IMG/VR virus record: IMGVR_UViG_3300033145_001481
Coordinates: 1 to 28,345 of that record
Direction: 5' to 3' (one strand)
Origin: a virus
Length of the DNA stretch: 28,345 nucleotides
In this document: positions 1-7,308 of the stretch, in pieces
How the letters are laid out: the number at the start of each line of letters is the position of its first letter
Numbering within the stretch: the first letter of the stretch is position 1
Translations under genes and position numbers: made by a program
Notes under the pieces: generated by a model
Database searches by the model: none
What the model was told of the DNA's origin: nothing
What the model saw: the letters and a program-made list of their open reading frames with translations, nothing else

Positions 1-213
1 TCATGGATAATTCCTACTTATACAACTGGCTTATATGATTATTTAGAATATTATCAAACTGGCGGTTTTAGAGATTTTGATTCAGAAGGTTCATTTGATT
101 GCACACATGGGTTTGACTTAGTTGAAATAACAATTGAAGATGTACAAGATTTTCTACTACAAGAGGATGCATTTAAATTAACACAAGAAGATGGTTCTGG
201 AATTTTTCTATAG
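1..213 (+). CDS. C-terminal end of an unidentified protein (cut by window edge)
   Basis: Reading frame 1 is open from the first base to a TAG at 211-213 and gives 70 residues. The piece is acidic and aromatic-rich (LYDYLEYYQTGGF; ITIEDVQDFLLQED) and codes cleanly in the same strand as the genes that follow. The start lies outside the window. I recognise no domain, so no function is given. About 150 bases without a gene separate it from the next start at 362, and these contain a promoter-like motif. Confidence 0.6.
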   Translation, partial: SWIIPTYTTGLYDYLEYYQTGGFRDFDSEGSFDCTHGFDLVEITIEDVQDFLLQEDAFKLTQEDGSGIFL

Positions 214-292
214 CATTAAATGCTCTATCTAGTTTATATCTCAATGAAATAATATTTTTTCTTAAATTATAAATAAGATGTTTGTCTGTGCA

Positions 293-311
293 TTTAGAAC
301 AAAATACAAAT
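293..311 (+). promoter_or_regulatory. Recurring promoter-like motif (copy 1)
   Basis: TTTAGAACAAAATACAAAT lies 51 bases before the phosphoesterase start at 362. Near-identical sequences stand upstream of genes at 2099, 3010 and 8902 on this strand and at 22964 and 24241 on the other. The repetition at gene starts is seen directly; a promoter role is inferred. Confidence 0.5.
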
Positions 312-361
312 TATTCTATTAGTTCAGTACAAATTTAAAAAAAATTTTTGGGAGATTATTT

Positions 362-1279
362 ATGTCACAGTTTGAGAACGAAATCTTAAAATTGGCAGAG
401 TCAACTCTTTTAACAAATAAAGAGATTGCAAGGATTGTAGGGTGCACGCCACGCACAGTAAATAAGTATGCCGGATCTTATGTTAGCCGGTGTAGATTAA
501 AAGTATCTGCAGAAGAAGATGCATTTGAAATTCAAAAAACAGTTTTACTCCCTGATATACATTATCCTCATTATGAACTGAGAGTGATGGATGCTGTTGA
601 AGAATTTATTATAGATTATCAACCAAATGAAATAGTTTATATGGGAGATCAACTTTCGTTAGATTGTATTTCCGGATGGAATAAAAGAAGACCTTTATTG
701 AAAGAAGGACAACGATTATTAAAAGAATATGATTTATTCAATGAAGATATATTAGATGTTCATGAAAATATTACAGAGTCAAATACTCGTCGAACTTTTT
801 TGATGGGTAATCATGAACAAAGAATTAAATGGTATTGTCAAGAACATCCAGAGTTAGATGGTTTTATAGACCTTGAAAGACATCTACAATTAAAAGAAAG
901 AGGGTATAATATTGTTGAATATAATGGTATCCATAAAGTTGGTAAATTAAATGTCATACATGGTTTTTATTGGAATAAGTATCATGCAGCAAAAACCCTT
1001 GAAGCTTTTGAAGGTAATGTAGTTTATTCCCATGTTCATAATCCACAAATGTATGCCAAGGTTACTCCAGTAGATCGTAAAGGTTATCATATGGCTACAT
1101 CATTACCTTGTTTATGTAATATAAAACCAGAGTATAAACAGAACGCACCCAATTTTTGGATAAATGGCTTTGGTATTGTAGAACATCTTCCAGCAACAGG
1201 ATTTTTCAATCTTTATACTATTATTATAATTGAAGGATCTTTTATGTTTAACGGTATTTATTATGGGAAAACTCTCTAA
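362..1279 (+). CDS. HTH-containing calcineurin-like metallophosphoesterase
   Basis: A 305-residue protein. Residues about 8-40 look like a helix-turn-helix (LTNKEIARIVGCTPRTVNKY). The rest carries the metallophosphoesterase signature in order: D65-x-H67 (LPDIHYPH), G95-D96-Q (YMGDQLSLD), G149-N150-H151-E, H200 (VIHGF), and H224-x-H226 in YSHVH, where the family usually has GHxH. This predicts a two-metal phosphodiesterase or phosphatase; the substrate (nucleic acid, nucleotide or phosphoprotein) cannot be told. GGGAG stands before the ATG. The last 17 bases overlap the homing endonuclease start, so the extreme C-terminus may have been altered by insertion. The HTH suggests DNA binding or self-regulation (inference). 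Confidence 0.85.
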   Translation: MSQFENEILKLAESTLLTNKEIARIVGCTPRTVNKYAGSYVSRCRLKVSAEEDAFEIQKTVLLPDIHYPHYELRVMDAVEEFIIDYQPNEIVYMGDQLSLDCISGWNKRRPLLKEGQRLLKEYDLFNEDILDVHENITESNTRRTFLMGNHEQRIKWYCQEHPELDGFIDLERHLQLKERGYNIVEYNGIHKVGKLNVIHGFYWNKYHAAKTLEAFEGNVVYSHVHNPQMYAKVTPVDRKGYHMATSLPCLCNIKPEYKQNAPNFWINGFGIVEHLPATGFFNLYTIIIIEGSFMFNGIYYGKTL

Positions 1280-1997
1280 AACATATAAAAAAAGTGGCAA
1301 TAGAAATGGGATGTATGGGAAAAAACATTCTGAAGAAACGAAAGAAAAAATGAGAAATAAACAAATAGGAAAAAGGCCAATGCTAGGAAAAAAGCATTCT
1401 GAAGAAACCAAAGAAAAAATTAGTATTTCAAAACTTGGTAAAACTATTTTAACAATAGAAAAAATAAAAGAAAAATTTCCAACGTTTTATAAAGAAGAAG
1501 AAATGAGATATAATACAGACAAACCAGGAGAAAAAGAAATACAAGTACATTGTAAAAATCATGACTGTGAAAATTCAAAAGAAAAAGGCGGATGGTTTAT
1601 TCCAACAGCAAGTCAATTTAAAAGCAGAAAAGATCATATAGAGCATGATGATGGTAACGGTGGATGTTATTTATATTGCTCACAAGAGTGTAAAGATGAA
1701 TGCGTGTTATATAATATAAAATCTGATCCACATAAGGAAGAAACTGAAAAATTATATACTGATTCAGAATATGATGTTTGGAGACAAACTGTGTTAGAAC
1801 AAGATAATTATGAATGTCAAAAATGCGGATCAAAAGAAGATCTACATTGCCATCATATTCAACCAGTTAAACTTGACCCAATGTTGGCATTAGACCCAAC
1901 TAATGGAATTGTTTTATGTCAAAAATGTCATTACGAAATTGGACATAAAACGGCCACAGAATGTTCTACTGGAAATTTAGCAAATCGAGTTTGTTAA
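1263..1997 (+). CDS. NUMOD3/HNH homing endonuclease
   Basis: A 244-residue protein from the ATG at 1263. A TTG at 1230 would add 11 residues, but the family-like sequence starts at MGKLSKTYKK. Two near-identical NUMOD3 DNA-binding repeats lie at residues 16-30 and 39-53 (core GKKHSEETKEKM). A Cys-rich middle follows. A C-terminal HNH nuclease has C185-x2-C188, H197-H198 (LHCHHIQPV), N214, C219-x2-C222-H and H228. Such free-standing enzymes cut sites in related phages and spread themselves. It overlaps the phosphoesterase 3' end, which is probably its insertion point. It has no clear ribosome site of its own, so translation may be coupled. It is Lys/Glu-rich compared with its neighbours. Confidence 0.9.
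   Translation: MGKLSKTYKKSGNRNGMYGKKHSEETKEKMRNKQIGKRPMLGKKHSEETKEKISISKLGKTILTIEKIKEKFPTFYKEEEMRYNTDKPGEKEIQVHCKNHDCENSKEKGGWFIPTASQFKSRKDHIEHDDGNGGCYLYCSQECKDECVLYNIKSDPHKEETEKLYTDSEYDVWRQTVLEQDNYECQKCGSKEDLHCHHIQPVKLDPMLALDPTNGIVLCQKCHYEIGHKTATECSTGNLANRVC
1317..1422 (+). repeat. Tandem NUMOD3-coding repeats in the HNH gene
   Basis: Two copies of about 38 bases (near 1317-1354 and 1385-1422) encode the motif GKKHSEETKEKM/I. They differ at only a few bases and are separated by about 30 bases. The repeat is coding and part of the NUMOD3 DNA-binding modules. Confidence 0.7.
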
Positions 1998-2000
1998 ATT

Positions 2001-2019
2001 TTTAGAACATAAATATGTA
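2001..2019 (+). promoter_or_regulatory. Recurring promoter-like motif (copy 2)
   Basis: TTTAGAACATAAATATGTA directly follows the endonuclease stop and lies 80 bases before the zinc-ribbon gene at 2099. It keeps the TTTAGAACA core and has a more diverged AT-rich tail. Its 3' end overlaps the left arm of the inverted repeat at 2017. Confidence 0.4.
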
Positions 2020-2029
2020 AACTTACCTA
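2017..2029 (+). repeat. Left arm of 13-base inverted repeat around the zinc-ribbon gene
   Basis: GTAAACTTACCTA here is the exact reverse complement of TAGGTAAGTTTAC at 2917-2929. The two arms enclose the gene at 2099-2905. The match is seen directly; its meaning (cassette border, regulatory site or chance) is open. Confidence 0.5.
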
Positions 2030-2098
2030 TATGATTACCAACTGACTTTAAACTAAAATTTGAGGTCTCAGTCAGTGACCTATAAAAGGAGAAAAATC

Positions 2099-2905
2099 AT
2101 GACTTATAAAGAGCAGTTCGTTACAGAAGTAAAAGTAGATGGCGCAATACTTAGAGTTAAAGATGGAGCAGTATACTTACCTTTTGGAAGTGAATATTCA
2201 ATACTTCTAAAAAACCTCAATTCAAGAAAAGCATCTGTAAAAATCTCAATTGATGGTGAAGATGTTCTCGATGGCAATTCTCTAATTCTTGATCCAAATG
2301 CAAGTACAGAATTGGAAGGTTTCCTTAATGAAACTACAGCTAAGAATCGTTTTAAGTTTATTCATAAAACAGAAAAGATTCAAGAACATCGAGGCGATAG
2401 AGCAGATGATGGAATGATTAGAATTGAGTTTGCATATGAGAAAGATAAACCTGAACCTCTAATTAAAAAGGCTATTGAAGAAGTTCATCATCATTATTAT
2501 TACCATAATCCAATTACATTTGATTATTATAAAGGTATGGATTGGTCATATACGAGTGATCAGCAAACTATATCTAGCGATACAATGAAAAACTATTCTC
2601 ATAACACAGTATTGCAAAACGGACCTTCAATGGATTATCTTGGAGTACAAGGATGTTCTGATCCATTAGATGACGAAGGAATTACTGTTAAAGGAAACGA
2701 AATACATCAACAATTCCAATATGGTTCAATTGGTGCATTAGACAAATCTGAGGTTATTGTAATTAGATTAAAAGGTTTAACACAAACCCAAAATACAGTT
2801 CAAAACCCAATTACTGTTAAGACAAAACTAACATGTTCAAGCTGTGGTACAAAATGTAAATCATCATTTAAATTTTGTCCCGACTGTGGAACTTATTTAG
2901 AATAA
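2099..2905 (+). CDS. Phage protein of unknown function with C-terminal zinc ribbon
   Basis: A 268-residue protein. The ATG at 2099 follows AAAGGAG closely and is preferred over a start at 2060. The N-terminal third looks beta-rich (LKNLNSRKASVKISIDGEDV). The middle has a His/Tyr cluster (EEVHHHYYYHNP) and DEGITVKGNEIHQQF. The C-terminus is a zinc ribbon with C246-x2-C249 and C260-x2-C263, as in many zinc-binding tails. I associate the ITVKG...QQF segment with uncharacterised proteins of large tailed phages, from memory only. It is a single-gene unit with a promoter-like motif before it and another after it, like a moron. A virion or host-interaction role is possible but not shown. Confidence 0.75.
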   Translation: MTYKEQFVTEVKVDGAILRVKDGAVYLPFGSEYSILLKNLNSRKASVKISIDGEDVLDGNSLILDPNASTELEGFLNETTAKNRFKFIHKTEKIQEHRGDRADDGMIRIEFAYEKDKPEPLIKKAIEEVHHHYYYHNPITFDYYKGMDWSYTSDQQTISSDTMKNYSHNTVLQNGPSMDYLGVQGCSDPLDDEGITVKGNEIHQQFQYGSIGALDKSEVIVIRLKGLTQTQNTVQNPITVKTKLTCSSCGTKCKSSFKFCPDCGTYLE

Positions 2906-2916
2906 CCAAAAACTTG

Positions 2917-2929
2917 TAGGTAAGTTTAC
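2917..2929 (-). repeat. Right arm of 13-base inverted repeat
   Basis: TAGGTAAGTTTAC, the exact reverse complement of 2017-2029, begins 11 bases after the zinc-ribbon gene stop. Confidence 0.5.
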
Positions 2930-2960
2930 TTATTCTTTAAAATCTAAACGAGGTATAAAA

Positions 2961-2980
2961 TCAGAACAAAATATAAAGAT
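2961..2980 (+). promoter_or_regulatory. Recurring promoter-like motif (copy 3)
   Basis: TCAGAACAAAATATAAAGAT lies 29 bases before the ATG at 3010. It shares AGAACAAAATATAAA exactly with the copy at 8852. A TATAAA core with a short untranslated leader fits a promoter for the structural gene that follows (inference). Confidence 0.5.
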
Positions 2981-3009
2981 TATACTCCTATTAGAGAAGG
3001 AAATAGATA

Positions 3010-3723
3010 ATGACTAAAATAAAGGATACCATTATAGAAGCTAGAGATTTTTATGGAGATAAATGTCTGGTAGATCAGGTTAATTCTAACAGTTCACAAT
3101 CCAGGCGACCACAGGGTGAAGTTCAGGTTTATGAAGAAACTGATGATGGTCGTAAAAAAATTATTCATAAAAGCAACCTAATTGTTTATCTGGGACGAGA
3201 AATGTTAGCGCAAAGATTAGTCAATTTGGATAATGCATTTTTAACCACTCCTACAAAAGATGAATTTGTTTCATGGTTTGGTTTGGGTGATGGTGGAGTA
3301 AGACCTGCAGATCCTTTGGATCCAGTGCCACCCATTAATGATGATGAATATTTAAATTCACCAATACCTGTAAGTGATTCAACTGGAGGTCTTTACGCAG
3401 ATTTTCATACAGCTGGGGATGCATATCCACCTGGTGGGACATATCCGGCAACTGGATCATATGTTAAAAGTTTTGATGTTGGTGGTATTGAATTTGAGCC
3501 AGACGTCTTAAATGATAATAAACAATTAATAATTAAAATTACAACTACAATTGGAGTTAATGATGCAAATGGTTATCAATTAAGTGAAGCAGGTTTATTC
3601 TCTGCTGAAAGTAATTCGGGAGGGTATAGTGGTAATTTTACATTATTTGCAAGAGTTACATTTCCATCATTAATTAAATCATCAGAAAGACGATTAATTT
3701 TTGTTTGGTATTTATATGTTTAA
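3010..3723 (+). CDS. Virion/tail structural protein, candidate
   Basis: A 237-residue protein. The N-terminus is polar. The middle is Pro/Asp/Gly-rich (LGDGGVRPADPLDPVPPIND). The C-terminal half is beta-rich and ends in YQLSEAGLFSAES...LFARVTFPSLIKSSERRLIFVWYLYV, a pattern I associate with phage tail or fibre-type structural proteins (NEAGLF...ARVTF...WxIxF). No catalytic motif is visible. The ATG follows GAGAAGGAAATAG. It sits directly before the sheath gene and behind its own promoter-like motif, which supports a virion role. The exact part (baseplate, fibre or connector) cannot be assigned. Confidence 0.6.
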   Translation: MTKIKDTIIEARDFYGDKCLVDQVNSNSSQSRRPQGEVQVYEETDDGRKKIIHKSNLIVYLGREMLAQRLVNLDNAFLTTPTKDEFVSWFGLGDGGVRPADPLDPVPPINDDEYLNSPIPVSDSTGGLYADFHTAGDAYPPGGTYPATGSYVKSFDVGGIEFEPDVLNDNKQLIIKITTTIGVNDANGYQLSEAGLFSAESNSGGYSGNFTLFARVTFPSLIKSSERRLIFVWYLYV

Positions 3724-3836
3724 ATGAAATATTTATTAAGACAAATTATATACAAAGGGGATACATTTAAAGATTGATATAGAACAATCTTTACTAATTA
3801 GAAAATTGAAAACTATAATTTATGGAGGGTATAACA

Positions 3837-4097
3837 ATGGCAAATGTTTCCCCAGGAGTTTTTACAAAAATAATAGACTTGTCGTCATTTATTCAAGCAG
3901 TGCCATCGACGATAGGTTTTTTAACAGGATTTACACGAAAAGGACGAGACAATGAATTAGTATTGGCGAACCAAATATTACAGACTTTGGCAAGAATTAT
4001 GGTCAAGGGCCATATATCGCTTATAATCATCTGGGTGAATCAGGAGCATTATATTGGATGCGATTATTACCAGATGATGCTACATATTCAAATATAA
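3837..4097 (+). CDS. Tail sheath protein, N-terminal part (frame-broken)
   Basis: The ATG at 3837 follows GGAGGG. The first 42 residues (MANVSPGVFTKIIDLSSF...FTRKGRDNELV) are a typical sheath N-terminus. After about base 3962 this frame turns into non-sheath sequence and stops at 4095. The same bases read one base back give GEPNITDFGKNYGQGPYIAY, which is genuine sheath sequence and continues without a stop to 5785. The break therefore lies in 3954-3966. Only about 42 of the 86 residues here are real sheath. See the next entry for the remainder. Confidence 0.75.
   Translation: MANVSPGVFTKIIDLSSFIQAVPSTIGFLTGFTRKGRDNELVLANQILQTLARIMVKGHISLIIIWVNQEHYIGCDYYQMMLHIQI
3954..3966 (+). other. Frame break in the tail sheath gene
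   Basis: Coding switches from the ATG-3837 frame to the -1 frame between GAATTAGTATT and GGCGAACC. Upstream of this point the downstream frame is closed by TGA at 3953-3955. No classical slippery heptamer is present. T4 gp18 has about a dozen more residues between the equivalent points (before FGQPT), so a short deletion whose length is not a multiple of three fits best. Confidence 0.65.
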
Positions 4098-5785
4098 GAA
4101 TTGATTCACAATTAGCAGCTGGAGATGCAACTGCAAGCATCTCGATTACATATGTAGAGAGTTTAAATACACATAGTGAAATTCAAACCAACCTGGCAAT
4201 AGCAGGTGACACTAAACCAATTGCTTTTTTAACACCAATTGGAAGAGGTGACTTTTATAACAGTCTAGGTATTAGAATTACCGAACACTCAAATCCAACA
4301 CTATCGGGCGTTTATGTGCTTGATATATATGAAAAACAATCAGATGGTGATGATGTAATTATTGAATCATTTGATGTTTCATTTGATCCATTATCAGTTG
4401 ATAGTGCTGGAGATTCAATTTTCATTGAAAGTATTCTTGAAACATATTCAACTGTTTTAAGAGCACAAATGGTTTTAGCAAGTGGAGATTATACTTCAGG
4501 ATATGAACTTGTTGCTAAAATTTATGATAATGACATTGGAACAGTTACTGTTAATCTAACATCAGGATCAGCAACAATTAAAGATAATAAACAAGACTTC
4601 TCTGATTGGGAAACAGATCCAGAAACAGGCAATGCAGCATATGTTGTAGTTGCTAAAGATGCCAAAGGAAATGAGATTTGGGGTTGGATGGGTATCTCAG
4701 ATTCTGCTGAAGATGATGATATAGTTAAGGTATTTCCAGATAGAAATTTAACAGGCGGAACTCAAGGATGGAATGGAGCTGTTGCTAATTTTGACGTTAA
4801 TTCAACAGTTACATATCAAGTTAGAGAATCACACGCAAGTGTTGCATCAGCATTTTCATCTTCTGAACCTGTTCCATTAAAGAAAGGTTCCGAAGGTTCA
4901 TTACGCACAGTTACAGGTACCTTAGATACAGCCGAAGCTGAAACTCTATTAGAGCAAGGTTATAGTGGTATTATAACAAATCCAATAACTGGTAATGCTG
5001 AAGATTCTATTCTTGATACAGAAAGTGTTTATTTTACTTTAGTTTATGATGCAGGATACCCTTCTGATGTTAAGATTGCAATTAGCACTCTTTGTCAAAC
5101 AAGACGGGATTGTGTTGGTATACTTGATAATGGTGATAATAACACAGTTGCTGCAGCACTTACTGCTAGAGATAATACAAATACATTCAATAATTTTTAT
5201 GTTGCTTTATATGAATCATATAATAAAGTAGCAGATGCATTTACAGGGGAAGATGTATGGTTCTCACCAATTTATCATATGTCATACTTAATTCCTAGAA
5301 ATGATAATGTTTCTGAGATTTGGTTTGCTGCTGCAGGATTTAATAGAGCTTCTATTGATTCAATTAAGGAATTGAGATATAATCCAAGATTGGGACAAAG
5401 AGATCAGCTATACTTAAAACAACTAAACCCAATTGTTAAATTCAGTGCAGGTTATGTTGTTTGGGGACAGTTGACATCTCAAGCGAAACCAAGTGCTCTT
5501 CAAGATCTTAACATCGTTAGACTTGTTCTATATAGTAAGAGAGCTATTGAGCAATTTTGTAGTTTCTTTATCTTTGAACAAAATGATGCTATTACATGGG
5601 GTGAAGTATCAGGTGCAATTGTAGAATTTCTTGAAATAATAAAGAGCAAACGAGGACTTGATAATTATTCCGTAGAAGTTAGTGCAACTGACTATGAGAA
5701 GAAAACTAAGAAATTCCATGTCAATATTATTTTACAACCAACTAGAGCTGTAGAGCAAATTGAATTGAATTTCTTTATTCAGTAA
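4058..5785 (+). CDS. Tail sheath protein, main part (gp18-like; start lost through frame break)
   Basis: A 575-residue open frame from the first ATG; the true coding extends back to about 3965 and joins the N-terminal fragment. Sheath hallmarks are ESHASVASAFSSSEPVPLKKGS, RRDCVGILD, YLIPRNDNVSEIWFAAAGFNR, LGQRDQLYLKQLNPIV, and the terminal VNIILQPTRAVEQIELNFFIQ, which parallels the T4 gp18 end (FYIQPARSINYITLNF). The joined product would be about 649 residues against 659 for T4 gp18. The sheath forms the contractile outer tube. No ribosome site precedes 4058, so as written this part would be poorly translated. Sequencing error or recent mutation is likely. A terminator follows 16 bases after the stop. 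Confidence 0.85.
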   Translation: MRLLPDDATYSNIRIDSQLAAGDATASISITYVESLNTHSEIQTNLAIAGDTKPIAFLTPIGRGDFYNSLGIRITEHSNPTLSGVYVLDIYEKQSDGDDVIIESFDVSFDPLSVDSAGDSIFIESILETYSTVLRAQMVLASGDYTSGYELVAKIYDNDIGTVTVNLTSGSATIKDNKQDFSDWETDPETGNAAYVVVAKDAKGNEIWGWMGISDSAEDDDIVKVFPDRNLTGGTQGWNGAVANFDVNSTVTYQVRESHASVASAFSSSEPVPLKKGSEGSLRTVTGTLDTAEAETLLEQGYSGIITNPITGNAEDSILDTESVYFTLVYDAGYPSDVKIAISTLCQTRRDCVGILDNGDNNTVAAALTARDNTNTFNNFYVALYESYNKVADAFTGEDVWFSPIYHMSYLIPRNDNVSEIWFAAAGFNRASIDSIKELRYNPRLGQRDQLYLKQLNPIVKFSAGYVVWGQLTSQAKPSALQDLNIVRLVLYSKRAIEQFCSFFIFEQNDAITWGEVSGAIVEFLEIIKSKRGLDNYSVEVSATDYEKKTKKFHVNIILQPTRAVEQIELNFFIQ

Positions 5786-5801
5786 TTCTAACCAAAAAAA
5801 A

Positions 5802-5836
5802 GAGATGTTGGGCATTATACCCAGCATCTCTTTCTT
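5802..5836. terminator. Bidirectional intrinsic terminator
   Basis: GAGATGTTGGG (5802-5812) pairs with CCCAGCATCTC (5820-5830) in an 11-bp stem with one G-U pair and a 7-base loop. TTTCTT follows on the + strand, and the run of A at 5793-5800 gives a U-run on the - strand. It sits between the convergent sheath gene and the accessory cassette and can stop transcription from both. Confidence 0.85.
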
Positions 5837-5856
5837 CCGTCGTTACGGTTATTCTC

Positions 5857-6453
5857 CTAATCTAAATTTGGAATTGTTTTAAGTTCATCATTCATCTCTA
5901 TCTGATACTGCTGAAGATTTTGTGCAATGGTCATGGACTCATCAATAATATCTCCACTCATCATTGGAAATATATTCACAATAATAAAGTTTAGGCGATC
6001 AACACTTTGACCACGAATATATGCACCATGCCCTTTTTCATATTCCTCAATGAAGTTTTGATAATCATAAGATGTCTTCCTCATTGGATTGTGTATTGAT
6101 TTCAAAACCAATCCTAATTCATTAATTATAGATAAAAAGTACATACAGGACGAGGGTGATAATAAGGAATTATTCATTACAGCAAAGACCGGGGAATGTT
6201 GTACACCCATAGCGATTTTTTTCACTTGACTTAAATTAATATCTTTAAACTTAAATATACCGGCCTGTTCTCTCATTGATAGAAAACTACTTAAATTAAA
6301 GTTAGGTGGGATAGCAACAAACTCAACTGAAAAATAATTCTCGATGTGTGGAGTTTGTTCATCCATTCTTTCTTCCATATTTTCTTTGATCCTTCGTAAT
6401 TGTTTAATGTTTGCTGACTTGGATTCCGTGTAGTTTTCTGAAGGTGCTGCCAT
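5857..6453 (-). CDS. Unknown protein, last gene of the radical SAM cassette
   Basis: 198 residues from the ATG at 6453 (MAAPSENYTESK). The frame is open further upstream, but that part lies inside the preceding gene and reads like shadow sequence. The chosen start overlaps the previous gene by 50 bases and has no clear ribosome site, so it is uncertain. The protein has a charged helical N-terminus (IKQLRRIKENMEERMDEQ), a mixed middle (EFVAIPPNFNLSSFLSM; GVQHSPVFAVMNN) and an acidic C-terminus. It has no recognisable motif, signal peptide or membrane segment. Its position suggests co-transcription with the radical SAM gene. Confidence 0.55.
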   Translation of the reverse strand: MAAPSENYTESKSANIKQLRRIKENMEERMDEQTPHIENYFSVEFVAIPPNFNLSSFLSMREQAGIFKFKDINLSQVKKIAMGVQHSPVFAVMNNSLLSPSSCMYFLSIINELGLVLKSIHNPMRKTSYDYQNFIEEYEKGHGAYIRGQSVDRLNFIIVNIFPMMSGDIIDESMTIAQNLQQYQIEMNDELKTIPNLD

Positions 6454-6919
6454 GTTCCAAGTCAGAAAAGAACGAACCATCTTCATCGCCATAGTGAAAT
6501 ATGTATATAAAATGTTCATCTGATAGTTCCTCCAAAAATGTACGTGTATAAGCAATACATGCTTCTTCAACTTTTTTTTCTCTTTCTCTCCAGCATTGAT
6601 CAGACCATATCTCATGTTCTCTTAACTGTTGTATGGTTATCCCTTCTCTTTCACAAAACACATCTTCATACTCCCATATGTCAGGTATTTTGTGATTAAA
6701 TGTGACATATCCTTCTTCAAATTGCTCAGTTATTAGGTTGTTAGCGTTTTCATTACTTACTCTAATAGGTGTTTGGACAATAGCATCATTAAATATAACT
6801 TTGACGAATCTTTTTTCTATGAATTGTTTTACATCTTCAATAGTTTTAATCTCAAATGGCCATGCTACAATAAATGATGAACTTGATGAATTTGTAATAA
6901 AACCCGTTTTTATTTTCAT
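6404..6919 (-). CDS. FITNSSSSSF-motif protein, paralogue 1
   Basis: 171 residues beginning MKIKTGFITNSSSSSFIVAW. The ATG at 6919 overlaps the stop of the upstream paralogue (TAATG) and follows GGGAG, so the two are translationally coupled. The first 20 residues are nearly the same as in paralogue 2 while the rest is unrelated or strongly diverged. The body is acidic and aromatic (WEYEDVFCEREGITIQQLREHEIW), with helical stretches and an end YGDEDGSFFSDLEHGSTFRKL. I have seen similar N-termini in uncharacterised Bacillota proteins but know no proven function. The conserved head with a variable body beside a radical SAM enzyme resembles a recognition leader; this is inference. Confidence 0.7.
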   Translation of the reverse strand: MKIKTGFITNSSSSSFIVAWPFEIKTIEDVKQFIEKRFVKVIFNDAIVQTPIRVSNENANNLITEQFEEGYVTFNHKIPDIWEYEDVFCEREGITIQQLREHEIWSDQCWREREKKVEEACIAYTRTFLEELSDEHFIYIFHYGDEDGSFFSDLEHGSTFRKLHGIQVSKH

Positions 6920-7296
6920 TAACGATTCTCCCAACATTCTTCGATATGACTTGGATTTAATTCTATTTTAAAAATGTCTTCGAGTTCTTTTTTAACTCTT
7001 GATGTAAATGTTTTTAAAGTTTCATTGTCTCTCATTTCAGTATATGGTATTCCTACCATAATATCATCTTGATATGGCATACGAGAAAATCTTAAATCTG
7101 TTCCTTGAAAAAGATAATCAATATAATAACTTAAATCGTCTTGAACATCTTCTAATGATATATTTTTTTCATTTGATATTTTTTCTTGAATCATTTTAAT
7201 CTGTTCTTCTGTTATAAAACTTAAATCTATATAAGCTCCGATTACAACAAAAGATGAAGAACTTGAATTAGTTATAAAATCTGCTTTTATTTTCAT
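6919..7296 (-). CDS. FITNSSSSSF-motif protein, paralogue 2
   Basis: 125 residues beginning MKIKADFITNSSSSSFVVIG. The ATG at 7296 follows AAGGAGG. The sequence just before this start (GATCGTTA) nearly repeats that before paralogue 1 (AATCGTTA), a sign of duplication. The body is helical and acidic (EEQIKMIQEKISNEKNISLEDVQDDL) and ends ELNPSHIEECWENR. It has no catalytic motif or membrane segment. It lies 12 bases downstream of the radical SAM gene in the same operon. The function is unknown; it could be a substrate, partner or self-standing factor of the enzyme. Confidence 0.7.
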   Translation of the reverse strand: MKIKADFITNSSSSSFVVIGAYIDLSFITEEQIKMIQEKISNEKNISLEDVQDDLSYYIDYLFQGTDLRFSRMPYQDDIMVGIPYTEMRDNETLKTFTSRVKKELEDIFKIELNPSHIEECWENR

Positions 7297-7308
7297 TAAC
7301 GATCCTCC

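Noticed and set aside
1112-1411. Minus-strand 99-codon open frame
   Set aside because: Antisense shadow of the phosphoesterase end and the repetitive NUMOD3 region; hydrophobic Phe/Ser repeats reflect the AAGAA-rich coding strand, and no ribosome site is present.
4058-4100. Independent internal start for the sheath at ATG 4058
   Set aside because: No ribosome site, and sheath-like sequence continues upstream of this ATG in the same frame to about 3965.
6454-6615. Longer N-terminus (to 6615) for the gene at 5857-6453
   Set aside because: The extra residues lie entirely inside the FITNSSSSSF paralogue in another frame and look like shadow sequence.
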